Source: Asterias rubens
Lineage: Eukaryota; Echinodermata; Asteroidea; Forcipulatida; Asteriidae
Direction of reading: 5' to 3'
Length of the DNA: 64,000 nt
NCBI RefSeq assembly: GCF_902459465.1
Contig: NC_047068.1
Location: 17,693,195-17,757,194 of the forward strand
Below are positions 11,529 to 23,700 of this stretch, one piece after another. Positions within the stretch are counted from its first letter, which is position 1, and each line of letters begins with the position of its first letter. The notes below the pieces were generated by a model. That model had not been told where the DNA came from. It ran no database searches and was given only the letters and a program-made list of their open reading frames with translations. The translations under genes and the position numbers were made by a program.

Positions 11529-11753
11529 AGGCCTTAGACTTGTGGACAAGTCGTTTATGGTCCCACGCGGTGAGATAGTTGAGTTGCAGCGGTGCTCTCC
11601 GCGCGAACTACTTGTTGCGCAACTACTGCGCGCTGCCCGACTTCAACTCCCCATAAGAAGTCGGCAACCAGCAGTTCGCGCGAGAGCAGTGACAACTCGA
11701 CTATCTCACCACGTTGGACCATTAATGACTTGTCCACAAGTCTAGCTAGGCCT
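11529..11753. mobile_element. Palindromic MITE family K
   Basis: A long inverted repeat of 225 bp. The left arm starts AGGCCTTAGACTTGTGGACA and the right arm ends with its near-complement TGTCCACAAGTCTAGCTAGGCCT. Inner arms 'ggtgagatagttgag' and 'ctcgactatctcacc', and a third pair around 'gcgcgaac'/'gttcgcgc', continue the fold. It would form one large hairpin. No coding capacity. Confidence 0.8.
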
Positions 11754-12037
11754 CTGTGCAAAAGATTGGTGACACAACAATGCCATGGCATATGATGAGT
11801 CTACTTTCATTGCATGTATCATGTTCTGTAAAATGGCCGTCTTTTGACTTTTGCAAAAATTGAGAACTTGTTGACCGTGGGTCTAGAATGTCTACAAGTG
11901 ATTGTGAAGTGTTGCTGAAACGAAGTGTAATATCTACTCTTCTATCTACACCTTACACGTTTGCAATAACACAGGCAACAGAGGCTATTAATATTATGGT
12001 CTGTGTTGCCCCTGGTCTTGGCCTTAGCATGCTTAGT

Positions 12038-12170
12038 GGGAAAAGCTTCCGTATGGCGCCACCACTTTTACATTCGATATGATTGAAATAATTAGTATCT
12101 AATTTACCTCAATGAGATATCCCTTTTTGTAAAAATGAGTGAAAAAGTGGTGGCGCCATACGGAAAGTTA
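12038..12170. mobile_element. Palindromic MITE family C, copy 1
   Basis: Terminal inverted repeats: TCCGTATGGCGCCACCACTT near 12048 and its complement ending at about 12166. The internal sequence 'tatctaatttacctca..gagatatccctttttg' is shared with 41044-41189. Confidence 0.85.
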
Positions 12171-13328
12171 TCCATAAATTACAATGAGAAATATTTAGTG
12201 CAGTGCCAAAGAAAGAACGACCGAGAATGTTAAGTATTAATATTAGAAATTATATCTCACACAGGCACCCGCACTGCATACGACTCAACGAGATATCCAC
12301 TTTTTTGTTTTATAAAAAAGGTGTTTGCTCGCATTTAAAAATACAATATTTCCGTTTTCTCGTGACACTTCTCACTTCGTTTCACTCTGTTATTGAATCC
12401 TTTCTGCTTTCCTCAAAAGTTTGACAATTTACTTACATGTCTTGCTCAAATTCTCCGCTAAAATTGCTGGAAATCCTCCTTCAGTTCCGGAGCAGACAAC
12501 ATCGTTCAGCAGACATCTTGTAAATTGTGGCGATGACGTGCGCCCTCTCCCGTGCTCAAGAATACACAGCACTGGTAAACTGTTTCTCCTATCTGCACAT
12601 GTTAGAATACAGACGGGCACCCGTCTTATTTATCTAACGGTGCGGTTTCATTGGATGAGTGGGTATGACGTAAGCTTTTATGTGCGTTATGATTGGTCCA
12701 AAGTTCATTATGGCATATTGCACAGTCTATTAATAGGCTTGCATTTTGGTCAGTGTCTTCAAACTGTAAAAATATTATAGGCTTTCTATAAATGCCCTGT
12801 CCCCAAATCTAAGAAAGAAGAACGTTTATAACGTTTTTCTCTTGTTTTTTATTTTTGTTATATTTATCGCTATCTGTTTACAGGCCTGTATGCTTCGATT
12901 TTGAAAGGGCAAAGACTAGGCATTATCTCATTAGCAAAGGGCACCCTATGAGGAAATTGTAAATTTATATTTGAGCATTTCAAGAGCACCACGGAAATGA
13001 CCAGCGGGCATCGGTGCAATCGCCTTCGAGGCATCCGTTAAGTATCAGGCTTGTGTTTAGGCCTACATATTATATATGGGGGATGAATCTTTTCTTTAGA
13101 TTTCATATTGGGAATGCTGCCATTAAAAATTCATCATTGCCAAAATATCGATCAAGGGCACGGGACTGAAAGGCATCTTGTGTTTACATTAAATCAACAG
13201 TCATCGACCTGCAACAAAACATAGCCTATAATGGAACGATCACTCACAGTTGCCTCAGTAAAGCAATAGAGTCAGTATCGGCATCGACATTGGTTTAGTC
13301 CAGCCTCAGACAAGACAATAATATTCTA
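12171..13328. other. 5' flank of secreted gene 3; nothing coding seen
   Basis: No exon is supported. CCAAT-type and CRE-like motifs occur around 12640-12710 ('attgga', 'tgacgtaag', 'gattggtcc') but are more than 600 bp from the start codon. A TATATATGG element lies at about 13072. Confidence 0.4.
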
Positions 13329-14501
13329 ATGTTCATTATGAATACAAGTGTTATAATCCTAGCCGTGGTACTTCTCTATGCACAACAAAACCAAGGTAAG
13401 ATTTTCATGTAATCCTTGATCCTTTGTTTTAAGTACATTTTTGCGATGTGGTCTAGCAAAATGAGTTGTTTATCGACCCAAATAAACAACTAGGTGAGCC
13501 GTTCCCCGATGCTCGACCCAGTCGTAATTTCTAATAAATAATATCACGCTCACCCTTGAGTGACGTTTAAGTGTAATAATGGCGTCACATTCGAACCAGG
13601 CTTTTTGCCTTTGATAAGACTCTGATGGGTCGAAATATGAAGCCATTATAGCATGCAATGTTGTATTTCACAATTAATTAAAGGCAGTGGACACTATTGT
13701 TAATTACTCAAAATAATTATTAGCGTAAAACCTTTCTTGGTGACGAGTAAATAGGGAGAGGTTGATGGTATAAAACATTGTGAGAAATGGCTCTCTCTGA
13801 AGTGCCATAGTTTTCGAGAAAGAAGTAATTTTCCACGAATTTGATTGTAAGACCTCAAGTTTAGAACTTGAGGTCTCGAAATCAACTATCTAAACGCACA
13901 CAACTTCGTGTGACAAGGGTATTTTGAGCTCAAATTTTCACAGGTTTGTTATTTTATGCATATGTTGAGATACACCAACTGTGTAGACTAGTCTTTGACA
14001 ATTACCAATAGTGTCCACTGCCTTTAAGAAGGATTTGAAACTTTGCACGTTGTGAGTATAACCAGGTGCTACACCGCAAACCTCACATGAGATTACAAAC
14101 CAGTTGATAAGCAGTTTGCTACACTGTTTCATTAATTTCATTAATTAATAGTCATTACATGACGTTACCACAAACCTTTCCATATCGTATTTCCACCATG
14201 CAAAGTTTCAAATCCTACTTACATTAATTCCATTCTCTCACTTTATTATTGTCCCACCTCAGCAATGGTCTGTGGTATAGGCATGCTGACCACCGCGGAC
14301 TCTCTGACACGGTACCGCTGGATGGTCCCCGTGCAGACCCCATGCGTCTGCACCAAGGACCGACTGGATGAACTGGGCTCAGAACCTCTCTGCGAAGTTT
14401 CCAACATTAACATCTCAGACATCCAGCTCTACAGCAGAAATCAAGACGATCTTCTGGAATGGCAGAACTGTTCTAGTAATTTTAACTTGACTAGAACCTA
14501 A
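13329..14501 (+). CDS. Secreted small cysteine-containing protein, gene 3
   Basis: Spliced CDS: 13329-13395, 14263-14501, giving 101 aa. Exon 1 encodes a signal peptide (MFIMNTSVIILAVVLLYAQQNQ) and ends in phase 1 with a gtaag donor, exactly as in genes 1 and 2. Exon 2 starts with a split Ala then MVCGIGML and keeps the family signature: RYRWMVPVQTPCVCTKD, then SDIQLY and LLEWQNC. It is the most diverged member and has a fifth cysteine (EPLCEV). The frame runs to a stop at 14499-14501. A phase-1 gtaatt donor at 14476, the position where genes 1 and 2 splice, could instead lead to an unseen third exon. The intron contains a complete family A MITE. Function unknown. Confidence 0.75.
13678..14027. 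mobile_element. MITE family A, complete copy in gene 3 intron
   Basis: Ends are TTAAAGGCAGTGGACACTAT and its complement ATAGTGTCCACTGCCTTTAA. The core carries a second palindrome, 'gacctcaagtttagaacttgaggtc'. About 350 bp, non-coding. TTAA or TA at both ends may be the target duplication. Confidence 0.92.
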
Positions 14502-14780
14502 TTTATGCAGGTGTTATAAAACATTACGGCGCTTGGTCAACAGTGCACACCTAATTTGCATAATAGATCCCGTGCCCGCCCTTTAAAAATGTCTCCACAC
14601 TTGTAGAAATAAGTTGCTGTGCAATCTTCTTGTTTGTTCAAACTGGAGCCACTTTAAAGCTAATTTACCCTTAAACCAACTGGAACCTTCCATTACGACG
14701 CAGGTCATCATCTCCCGTAACTTAACATAACTGGTGGAATTATTGTTAGCAATAATTGTGTGTCCTTCGCAACGAGCAGT

Positions 14781-14976
14781 AAGCCCGGTTCATACTTCCT
14801 GCGAATGCGAACGAATGCGAAGCGAATCTTGACGTCACAAATTCGCAACGAATAATTCGCAGCAGTTGCCCTTTGCTCTACTGCCTTGTGTATATCGCTG
14901 CGAAAGGAGGGTGTGACGTCAAATTCACGTCTAATTCGCTTCGCATTCGCATTCGCAGGAAGTATGAACCGGGCTT
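14781..14976. mobile_element. Palindromic MITE family D
   Basis: 196 bp with near-perfect terminal inverted repeats: AAGCCCGGTTCATACTTCCT at the left and AGGAAGTATGAACCGGGCTT at the right. These are followed inward by 'gcgaatgcgaa' arms and paired 'tgacgtca' sites. Only one copy in the window. Confidence 0.92.
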
Positions 14977-15284
14977 TAGTCCTTTTTTAAAAACGAAATT
15001 TCTTTGGTCATTTCTCGTTTACACGTCACATGGAAATAATGTCATAAGAAAACTGCATTTCTTCTTCTTCTGTCATAAACGTGCAGTCCATCATCTGGTG
15101 TATTACGTACGTTTTTAACTATCATATTCTTATTTATGATTAGGTTATTAACAGAATATTGTGTTCACACTCCCTCAAATGTGTTTGCCATAGCAAATTG
15201 AAGGACCTGTAAAAACAGACAAACTGGGGGGGGGGGGTACTAGACTTTACTAATGACAACATTCGGAACTTTCCGGCCGCCTTT

Positions 15285-15573
15285 CCCAAATTTCAAAGAG
15301 CTGCTTAAGTTACTAAGCACTTAGCTAAGCAAACCAAACTGATGCTAACCAGGAAAAAAGGTAACCAGCCAAATTACAATCCAACACCATTTGTGACTGG
15401 TTTCTGGCTCATTTTGCTAAGCAGAGAACGGCATTTCGACAACATTATGCATGCCAGAATAGGGTTACCAGAGCCAAAAATACAATTCCATATGCACTAT
15501 GGAGCTGCTTATTTCTGCTAAGCACTTGTGCAATATTTTCTGCTTAAGCAGCTCTGTGAAATTGGACCATGGT
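15285..15573. mobile_element. Palindromic MITE family F, copy 1
   Basis: The left end 'ccaaatttcaaagagctgct' pairs with the right end 'agcagctctgtgaaattgga'. The interior has repeated 'ctaagcac' motifs in both senses. Related copies: 30341-30836 and 33988-34231. Confidence 0.8.
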
Positions 15574-15734
15574 CTGGGGTGTGAGCAATAGCAGCTTAAC
15601 AAAACTGTCTATTCATGGGTCATTTTCGAGCAACGAAATTGTGATATACAATCACAAAGTGATTGTTCTTTTTATGCTGTCCATGAGCAGTTATTTTATT
15701 TAATCATTTACAGTTATTGACTTTCTGTGATGAT

Positions 15735-16118
15735 TTAAAAGGCACTAGACACTGTGGTAATTACTCAACAATAATAAAATAATTTTGTTTGCATAAAACT
15801 TACTTGGTACGAGCAATGGAGAGCTGTTGATAGTATAACACAGTGTGAGAAACGGCTCCCTCTGAAGTAACGTAGTTTTTGAGAAATAAGTAATTTCTCA
15901 CTAAAATATTTGAAATAAATAAGAGACCCCAGCTGAGGTCTCGAATTCAAGGCATCTATAAAGGCACACCTTGTGCGACAAGGGTGTTTTTTCATCATTA
16001 TTCTCGCATAACCTCGACGACCAATATTGAGACAAAATTGTTTGTTATATTATGCATGTTGGGATACACCAAGTGAGAAGAATGGTCTTTGACAACCAAA
16101 GGTGTCCAGTGCCTTTAA
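15735..16118. mobile_element. MITE family A, diverged complete copy
   Basis: Ends are TTAAAAGGCACTAGACACTG and its rough complement 'aggtgtccagtgcctttaa'. The interior follows the family A order (gagaaacggctccctctgaagtaa, ctgaggtctcgaattc, gtgcgacaagggtgttttt). Confidence 0.9.
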
Positions 16119-17087
16119 TGGTCAGAAAGAGGGAAAACAAGGTGGTATTCGTTATGCAAACACACCCAGTGTGCACCTATTGATATGCAACTCGAAACAG
16201 AGCTGGTTTGGTGCATTACTCTAAGGTTTGTTGACAGTTCATATTCAATGTACAATATAAATTAGTTTACTTCAAATATGAACGCTGTGAACTGCTCTAT
16301 GGTATTGATCGACATATAAAAGTCATCCTTGTTGTATATGGAAGAGGAAATTATTGATTTTCCTCAAATTATTGTAGCATGTTTGAAATGCAATGGAGTA
16401 CTTTTGAACGCATTGTGGCTAAAGACGTAAATTTCAATTCAGACTGGGCTCATGTCTTTATCTTTAGCCTCGAAGTGTGACATCGGCTAATTGTTTACTG
16501 TAGTTATGGGCATGCGCACATCTCTGACAACGATTGGTTTACCAGTTGCCATCAAGCATCACCAACAAATTCCCATTGGAAAATAATGATAAGGCGTGTT
16601 AGTGGTAGCGGCGTAATGCATAGCGTTGATTTCAAGAAGGTTAATTAATTATACTGATAGTAAAATTATTTTCTAACAACATGGTGAATTGATGCTAATA
16701 ACTAATTCGTTGTCTGTGATGTGTCAAACACATTCAAAGTTTAAATGTCTTTTCTTTCTAAGCCCAATTCGCACTAGATAGGCTATAAGTGCCCTCATGT
16801 TTAAGAATCTTGTAAGAATATTCTCTGGGTCTGAAAATGATCAAAGAGTAAATAATTACGAGGTAGAAGAATTCAAGTTGTGTTCATTTGAATTTCTTTA
16901 TGTGAACAATAAAACCTATACTAGGCCAATTGTTTTGAATGACATCACAGTCGTCAAGTTAGACTGATTCGGCTGTGTGGCAAAGCAATGAATGTCATCT
17001 TCAAACCGAAGCAACAGCCTGAGTTTATGTTAGGTTGAATCCGAATTGCATGAAGATGTTGGCAAACAATACCACACAATCAATTGA
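16119..17087. other. Intergenic; nothing recognised
   Basis: AT-rich single-copy sequence with no exon, repeat or RNA gene that I can support. Confidence 0.5.
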
Positions 17088-17220
17088 TGGCCGCCATCTT
17101 TGATGAAACGTGCGCAAAAGGCTACCATTGGCTGAGAATCGTGCGCAACGCGTACATGTACATGTAACATGCGCGCACGTTTCTATTGTTTTACATCAAA
17201 TATGGCGGTCACTGACGTCA
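17088..17220. mobile_element. Palindromic repeat family E, copy 2
   Basis: 'ggccgccatctttgatgaaa' at the left is complementary to 'tacatcaaatatggcggtc' at the right. The middle 'tcgtgcgcaacgcgtacatg' is shared with copy 1 at 6561-6700. Confidence 0.7.
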
Positions 17221-17340
17221 TATGGAAATTCATCTTTTGTAAACAAAACAAACATGTGAAAAAAAACTGGTCGTAGATTTGAGCTGGAGTAACACTGGTT
17301 AGGTCTGATCTATAGGACCCCTATGTTCATTTTAGGCATT

Positions 17341-17712
17341 AAAGTTGCTATGTCAGATTTTGGCCGATTAGACCCAAAAATTTTGATTATAAATTCAATA
17401 GGTATTTTGATGGGGGTCGAGAAAGTTACAAGCTTTCATTTTGAGCCATTGCTCGAAAAAGTCCGCCAATTATTAGTAGCAGTGAAATAAAGTGCCAAAA
17501 TTAGTTTTTGTCGGGATCCCGACATTATATCACGTGACCAATTCTTATGTGTTTTGAAAGAAACGTTTTAAATTTTGGTCATGGTTCCTGACCATTATAA
17601 GTAACAGTTAAACTTGTTTTCGTTTGAGCGGGTGATACTCTTTGAAATACCATTCACTAAAAAAAATCTATGTTTTAATGTTAGGGGCCAAAAATCTGAC
17701 ATAGCTTCTTTA
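17341..17712. mobile_element. Palindromic MITE family J
   Basis: Left arm 'taaagttgctatgtcagatt' followed by 'ttggcc'; right arm 'ggccaaaaatctgacatagc' then 'ttcttta'. The interior is AT-rich and non-coding. About 370 bp. Confidence 0.8.
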
Positions 17713-18457
17713 AGTTAGTTTAAGTTGTCGGCACGTCAGAACCTATTCGTATGACTATTATGAAAATCTCATTTTTAATGCTCTGATTAGAGTCAACCAG
17801 TTTAGAAAACGATAGTTTTCTCGTTTAGAGTGCTTTTGCCCAACTATGCTCACCTAGATCTCATGTGGAACAAATTGTCAAGTAGCTAAAAGGTGCCTGG
17901 AAACAACATTTCGTTCAGCACCACTTAAATAACCAGGGTACTCTGTAAACTGTTGAATCGTTGTGAGAAATCAGAATCATGAAACAGACTTCATCAATAT
18001 TGTTTTATCAAACTGAAGATGAGAATAACATGATAAGACGACAGACAGGTGACTTGGCACTGATAAAAACACGAACAAAGGTAACAAAATAAATAATCAA
18101 AAAACACGATCAGTGTTTGTTTAAACATCTGCTAAGTTACAAGCAATTATCTAATGATGATTATTGGACTTTCCCTTCTGCAAACATTTTTGGCCTCAGT
18201 TGATAAGATTGATACTTCAGGTCTTTCCTATAAAAAGGCCTTCAGAATCAACCATTCTACACTCTCTCCGAAGCATCGCCTTCCGGATTGGTAAGTTGGT
18301 TTCTTTTTCATTTGTGGTTTTCATACTATGTGTTAAATCTTTGTCGAACACCGGCCTGCCGAAAATGGGGCTTGCTGCAGGTTTTAAGTCCTAATACCTG
18401 GGCACGATTTCATAGAGTTGCAGCACAACATTTTGCTCAGCATAAAGACACTGCATA

Positions 18458-18967
18458 AAGGCACTGGACACGTTTGGTAAGTTTGTCAAAGACCAGTATT
18501 CCAATTGGTGTCTCTCAACACCTGCAAACAATAAAAACTGTTAACATTTTGGCTCAATGGACGTCAAAGTTGCAAGAAAAAAATGCAAGAAAAAACACCC
18601 TTGTTGCACAACTTGAGTGTGCTTTCAAATGAATGATTTATATGTTCGTACTGAACATGCACTTAAATCGAATGTCAAACCGGTAACTGTTACTCGTTCA
18701 ATATTGAACGTCCAACGTCAAATAAGTAACCAACTTCACGCCGGTGAGTGTGCTTTCAGATGCCTGAAAAAGGCTTCATTTCTGAAGTCTTTTTCAGATT
18801 TAAATAATTGCCCGAGTGAGAAATTACCTCCCACCTAAAAAATACGCTACTTCAGATGGAGTTGTTTTTCATTACGTTTTATATTACCAACAGCTCTCCT
18901 TTGCTCTTTTCCAAGTCGGGTTTTAGGAAGTTTTGAGAAATTACCAAAAGCATACAGTGCCTTTAAG
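18458..18967. mobile_element. MITE family A, reverse-oriented diverged copy
   Basis: Starts 'taaaggcactggacacgttt' and ends 'catacagtgcctttaa'. The interior has 'gacgtcaaagttgc', 'aaaacacccttgtt' and 'gtgctttcagatgcctg' in reverse order relative to the 13678 copy. It is longer than usual, so it may contain an insertion. Confidence 0.8.
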
Positions 18968-19071
18968 CAGACACAGAAAATAGGAGTGGCAGTCAGTGCT
19001 GGGTGGCATTTTGTCTGGATATACTTTACTCTTGCCAGCAAAAGTTTGTTTTGTGCTTAGTCACTTTTTCT

Positions 19072-19457
19072 TTAAAGGCAGTGGACACTATTGGTAATTA
19101 CTCAAAATAATTATTGGCACAAAACCTTCATTGGTAACGAGTAATTGGGAGAGGTTGATGGTATAAAACATTGTGAGAAACGGCTCCCTCTGAAGTGCCA
19201 TAGTTTTCGAGAAAGAAGTAATTTTCCACGAATTTGATTTCAAGACCTCAAGTTTAGAACTTGGGGTCTCGAAATCAACCATCTAAACGCACACAACTTT
19301 GTGTGACAAGGGTGTTTTTTCTTTCATTATTATCTAGCAAGTTCGACGACCAATTGAGCTCAAATTTTCACAGGTTTGTTATTTTATGCATATGTTGAGA
19401 TACACTAACTGTGAGGGCTAGTCTTTGACAATTACCAATAGTGTCCACTGCCTTTAA
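19072..19457. mobile_element. MITE family A, complete copy
   Basis: One of the cleanest copies: TTAAAGGCAGTGGACACTAT to ATAGTGTCCACTGCCTTTAA, with the inner palindrome around 'caagtttagaacttg'. 386 bp. Confidence 0.93.
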
Positions 19458-19576
19458 GCAACTCTATATAGTGGGTCTTGACTATATGCTGGTGGTTATT
19501 GTCGTTACTTGGGTTCTCATATCGCATCTGAAAATCCACGCCGGTATCTTCATATACAAAGTTTACAACGCTAGTT

Positions 19577-19939
19577 CTAAAGGGAAGGTACACTATTGGT
19601 AACTGTCAAAGACCAGTGTTCTCACTTGGTGTATCTCAACATATTATGCATAAAATAACAAACCTGTGAACATTTGAGCTCAATTGGTCATCGGAATTGG
19701 GGGAAAATGATGAAAGAAAAACACTCTTGTTGGACGAATTTGCGTGCTTTCAGATAGGAATAAAAGTCTTTTATTATTTTAGTGAGAAATTACCTCTATT
19801 TAAAAATCTATGCTACTTCAGAGGGAGCCGTTTCTCACAATGTTTTATAATATCAACAGCTCTCAGATGCTCGTTACCAAGTCAGTTTTTAAGTTAATAT
19901 TTGTTCTGAGTAAGTACCAAACGTGTACCTTCCCTCTAA
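19577..19939. mobile_element. MITE family A subfamily (GGGAAGGTACAC ends), reverse copy
   Basis: Starts 'taaagggaaggtacactatt' and ends 'aacgtgtaccttccctctaa'. It has the family A interior but different end sequences, matching the copy at 54857-55239. Confidence 0.9.
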
Positions 19940-20005
19940 TGCTGTTTATGTACTCCTTTTAGGCTGTGCCTTTCTTGTTTTCTTCATTTCCAGTGATTGG
20001 ATGCT

Positions 20006-20396
20006 TACAGACACTATGGACACTATTGGTAATTGTCAAATACCAGTCTTATCACATGGTGTATCTCACCATATGCATAAAATAACAAACCTGAAACAAA
20101 ATTTGAGCTCGATTGGTCGTCGGAGTTGCGAGATAACTATAAAAGAAAAAACACCCTTGTCACATGAAGTTGTGTGCTTTCACAGATGCTTGATTTCGAG
20201 ACTTCAAATTCTAAAACTGAGGTCTCGAAATCAAATTCATGGAAAATTACTTCTTTCTCAAAAACTACGTCACTTTAGAGGGAGCCGTTTTTCACAATGT
20301 TTTATACTACCAACAGCTCTCCATTACTCATTACCAAATAAGGTTTTATGCTAATAATTATTTTGAGTAGTTACCAATAGTGTCCAGTGACTGTGG
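20006..20396. mobile_element. MITE family A, reverse copy next to the chitinase promoter
   Basis: Starts 'cagacactatggacactatt' and ends 'aatagtgtccagtgactgtg'. It is the fourth family A member within 2 kb. A fragment of the GGGAAGG subfamily end ('accaaacgtatacattccct') lies at 20656-20680, about 70 bp upstream of the chitinase start codon. Confidence 0.88.
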
Positions 20397-20748
20397 ATTA
20401 TTTGTCTTTTGGTAACCATTCTTGAAAATCATTGGCATTGCAATTAATCTTGTTAAAGAAGCCTATGCAGCAAAAAATACGTACTTGGAAACGTATCTGA
20501 CATTAACATTTCTCAATCCAAATTTTGGGATATAAAAACTGACATATTTTTCCATAACTAGATTACTTCGAAGTGAAATGATTCTCAAATTAAATGACAT
20601 TATCGAAATCTGCTGCAAAGAAAGTTTGGATTGCCAATCATTTAAAAGAGTGACTACCAAACGTATACATTCCCTCTAGTATTTGTTCTGTTGATTTCTC
20701 ATCAAATAGTTCTACTCGTAATTTGCGGACTAAGTCTCAAAACCAACG

Positions 20749-23700
20749 ATGAAGCTTTTGTTGCTGTGCCTGTGTGTGGTCGCTGCCTACGCCGGCCCTT
20801 TGGCGGTTAACACACGCGACATCGAGAGCGATGATTGTAAGTGACGTAGCAATAGACTTTATCATACTTACACCATCTCATCAAGCTCCCTATGTGCAAA
20901 ACAAATAAATCCATTACCAAAATCTTTACCAGAACGGTACCAGGCTACTTGCACTTCCTACTTCACTTTGGTTAAACTGATTCCATCTTGTCAAGTTCCC
21001 AGTTTGCAACATAAATAAATGCACTGTACACCAGACAGGTACCAGACCATTTTTGGCATTTCCAGCCTCACTTTGACTACATTCGATCTCATTCCATATG
21101 ACGCACGTCTCTACCGATAAGGTAATTAAGGCACTTGACGTACACAAACATGATGCAGTTTTTATATTAAACTTGTGGATTTATGAGACCAATGTACAAC
21201 ACATTGGGCTATTGTACATGCATAACACAACACACGGGACCTACGGCTTTACGTCCCATCCGAAGGACGCAGCAAAGTGCGTCTCAGACCGGTAGTCAAC
21301 CCACACTCGCAACACCAGAGCTCTTTAAACTGCGCGGCCTCAGCACGCCATATTCAACATTGATTATTTAACCACATACTCGTTTTTAAAGTTAAATATT
21401 GTGCATTTTCTCAGCCAAAGTGGTGTGTTATTTCACCAACTGGGCGCAGTATCGCCCAGGGATTGGTAAGTTCAAGGTGAGCGACTTGGACCCGTCTCTT
21501 TGTACCCACTTGATCTTCAGTTTTGCTAAACTTGTAAACCACGAACTGGTGGCCTTCGAGTGGAACGATGAGTCAACGGACTGGAGTATGGGAAGCTATG
21601 AAGCCTTCAACAACCTGAAAGAAAAGCACCCCAAGTTGAAGACGCTTCTTGCGGTTGGAGGCTGGAACCACGGTACCGCTACGTTCAGCGCCATGGTGGC
21701 AACAGCAGCTAATAGGAATACTTTCATTCAACAATCAATCACCTTCTTGCGAACGAGGGGGTTTGATGGACTCGATCTTGACTGGGAGTACCCTGGAAGT
21801 CGAGGCAGTCCACCAGAAGACAAACAGAGGTTCACCGCTCTGGTACAGGTAAGTGGTCGTGGAGGGATTAAGCACCATGGGCCCTTTTCACACTATCTCT
21901 TTCCCATGGAATACAGCCCCATGACCTTTCCAGTAAACCTCTACTTTGCTATTTCAATATTGGACATCCAGGTACGGTTGGTACAGTGAATGTTTACTTT
22001 TCATTTTGGAGATATAGACATTGCTGCACAAACCTATATGAATGTCCAGTGACCAATATCGAACTATAAAAAGTTGACATTCGCTGTACAAACCAATGTG
22101 AATGTACAATGTCCAATATCAAATTATAAAAAGTTGACGTTCACAGTACAAACCTAAATGAATGTGATATCGAAATATAAATAGTTTACATTCACTGTAC
22201 AAACCTATGTGAAAGGCCAATGTCCAATTTGGAAATATAAAAGTAGACATTTGCTGTAGAAACCTAGGTGAATGTACAATGCCCAACATGGAAATATAAC
22301 AAGGATACATTCACTGTACAAACCTTTGTGAATGTCCAATGACCAATATGAAAATATAAAAGGTAGACATTCACTGTACAAACCTACGTGAATGTCCAAT
22401 GCCCAATATAAAACTAACTTAACTGTAATTTGTTAAAGTGGAACTAATGGATGAAACATTGCTAATGGATAAATGCTTTAATTTGATGTTTTTCTTCAGG
22501 AGCTGAGAGTAGCTTATGATTCAGAAGGGGCCACGACCGGCCAGGCCCCACTTCTCCTTACATCAGCAGTTGCTGCAGGCAAGAGCACCATTGAAGGCGC
22601 ATACGAGATTGACTTGGTAGCACAGTAAGTAACATAGGCACTGGACACTGTTGGTAATTACTCCAAATAATTGTTAGCATAAAAACATACTTGGTAATGA
22701 GCAATGGAGAGCTGTTGATAGTATAATACACTGTGAGAAATTGCTCCCTCTATAAAGTAACATACTTTTTGAAAAAGAGGTAGTTTCTCACTCAAATAGT
22801 AAAAGAATTCAGCTGAAGCCTTTTAGTATGCATCTGAAAGCACACAAGACAACGCAACAAGGGTGTTTTTCTTTCATTATTCTCTTGCAAATTCGATGAC
22901 CAATTGAGCCCAAATTTTATTACCAACTAACAACTGCTCGGGCATTCTGGATTGAAGAATTGAAAAGTTACCTTGCAACTTCAGTAGAAATATTAACTCA
23001 ATATTAACAGTGAACATAAATTAGGCTACACCATTGTTTTGATATTAATTTGTGTAATACATGCATGAACTGACCAAATATCTTGTGCTTAAATTGTTTG
23101 CTAAGTTTACAGATGAAACTTGTTTTTGTGTTGATAGGTCCCTTGACTTCATTAATTTGATGGCATACGATTTGCATGGATCCTGGGAAAAGTTCACAGG
23201 GCACCATGCTGGACTCTACAAAGCCCCATCTGAGACCGGTGCTGCCGGGACGCTGAATGTTGTAAGTGTTAAATTGTTTCATATTTACAGAGTATGGTCA
23301 CTTTAAAGGCAGGGTATACTGTTGGTAACTTCTCCACAAAAATTGACACCTTACTTGGTAGGAAGCACAGAAGTCTAAAAAATGGACACTCTATTTTCTT
23401 GCAGGAGCATGCAGTGAACCAATGGCTTAATGGCGGTTGCCCACCATCTAAGTTGATCCTTGGTATTGGAACATACGGTAGGAGCTTCACTTTGAGCAGC
23501 AGCCAGACATATATCGGTGCCCCAGCTAAATCCGGCGGCACTCCAGGAAAGTACACACGTGAAGGTGGTTTCCTGTCTTACTACGAGGTAAAAAGTAAAA
23601 CACTGTCATTTCTATTAGTAGACCGTAACTATCGAATAACCCCTTTGTTTCTATGAAAGTGGCCAAAATGTTAATGTAGGCAGGCCTTATACGCATCTAA

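Noticed and set aside
18617-18838. 73-codon plus-strand ORF
   Set aside because: It falls inside a family A MITE, with no family similarity or splice support.
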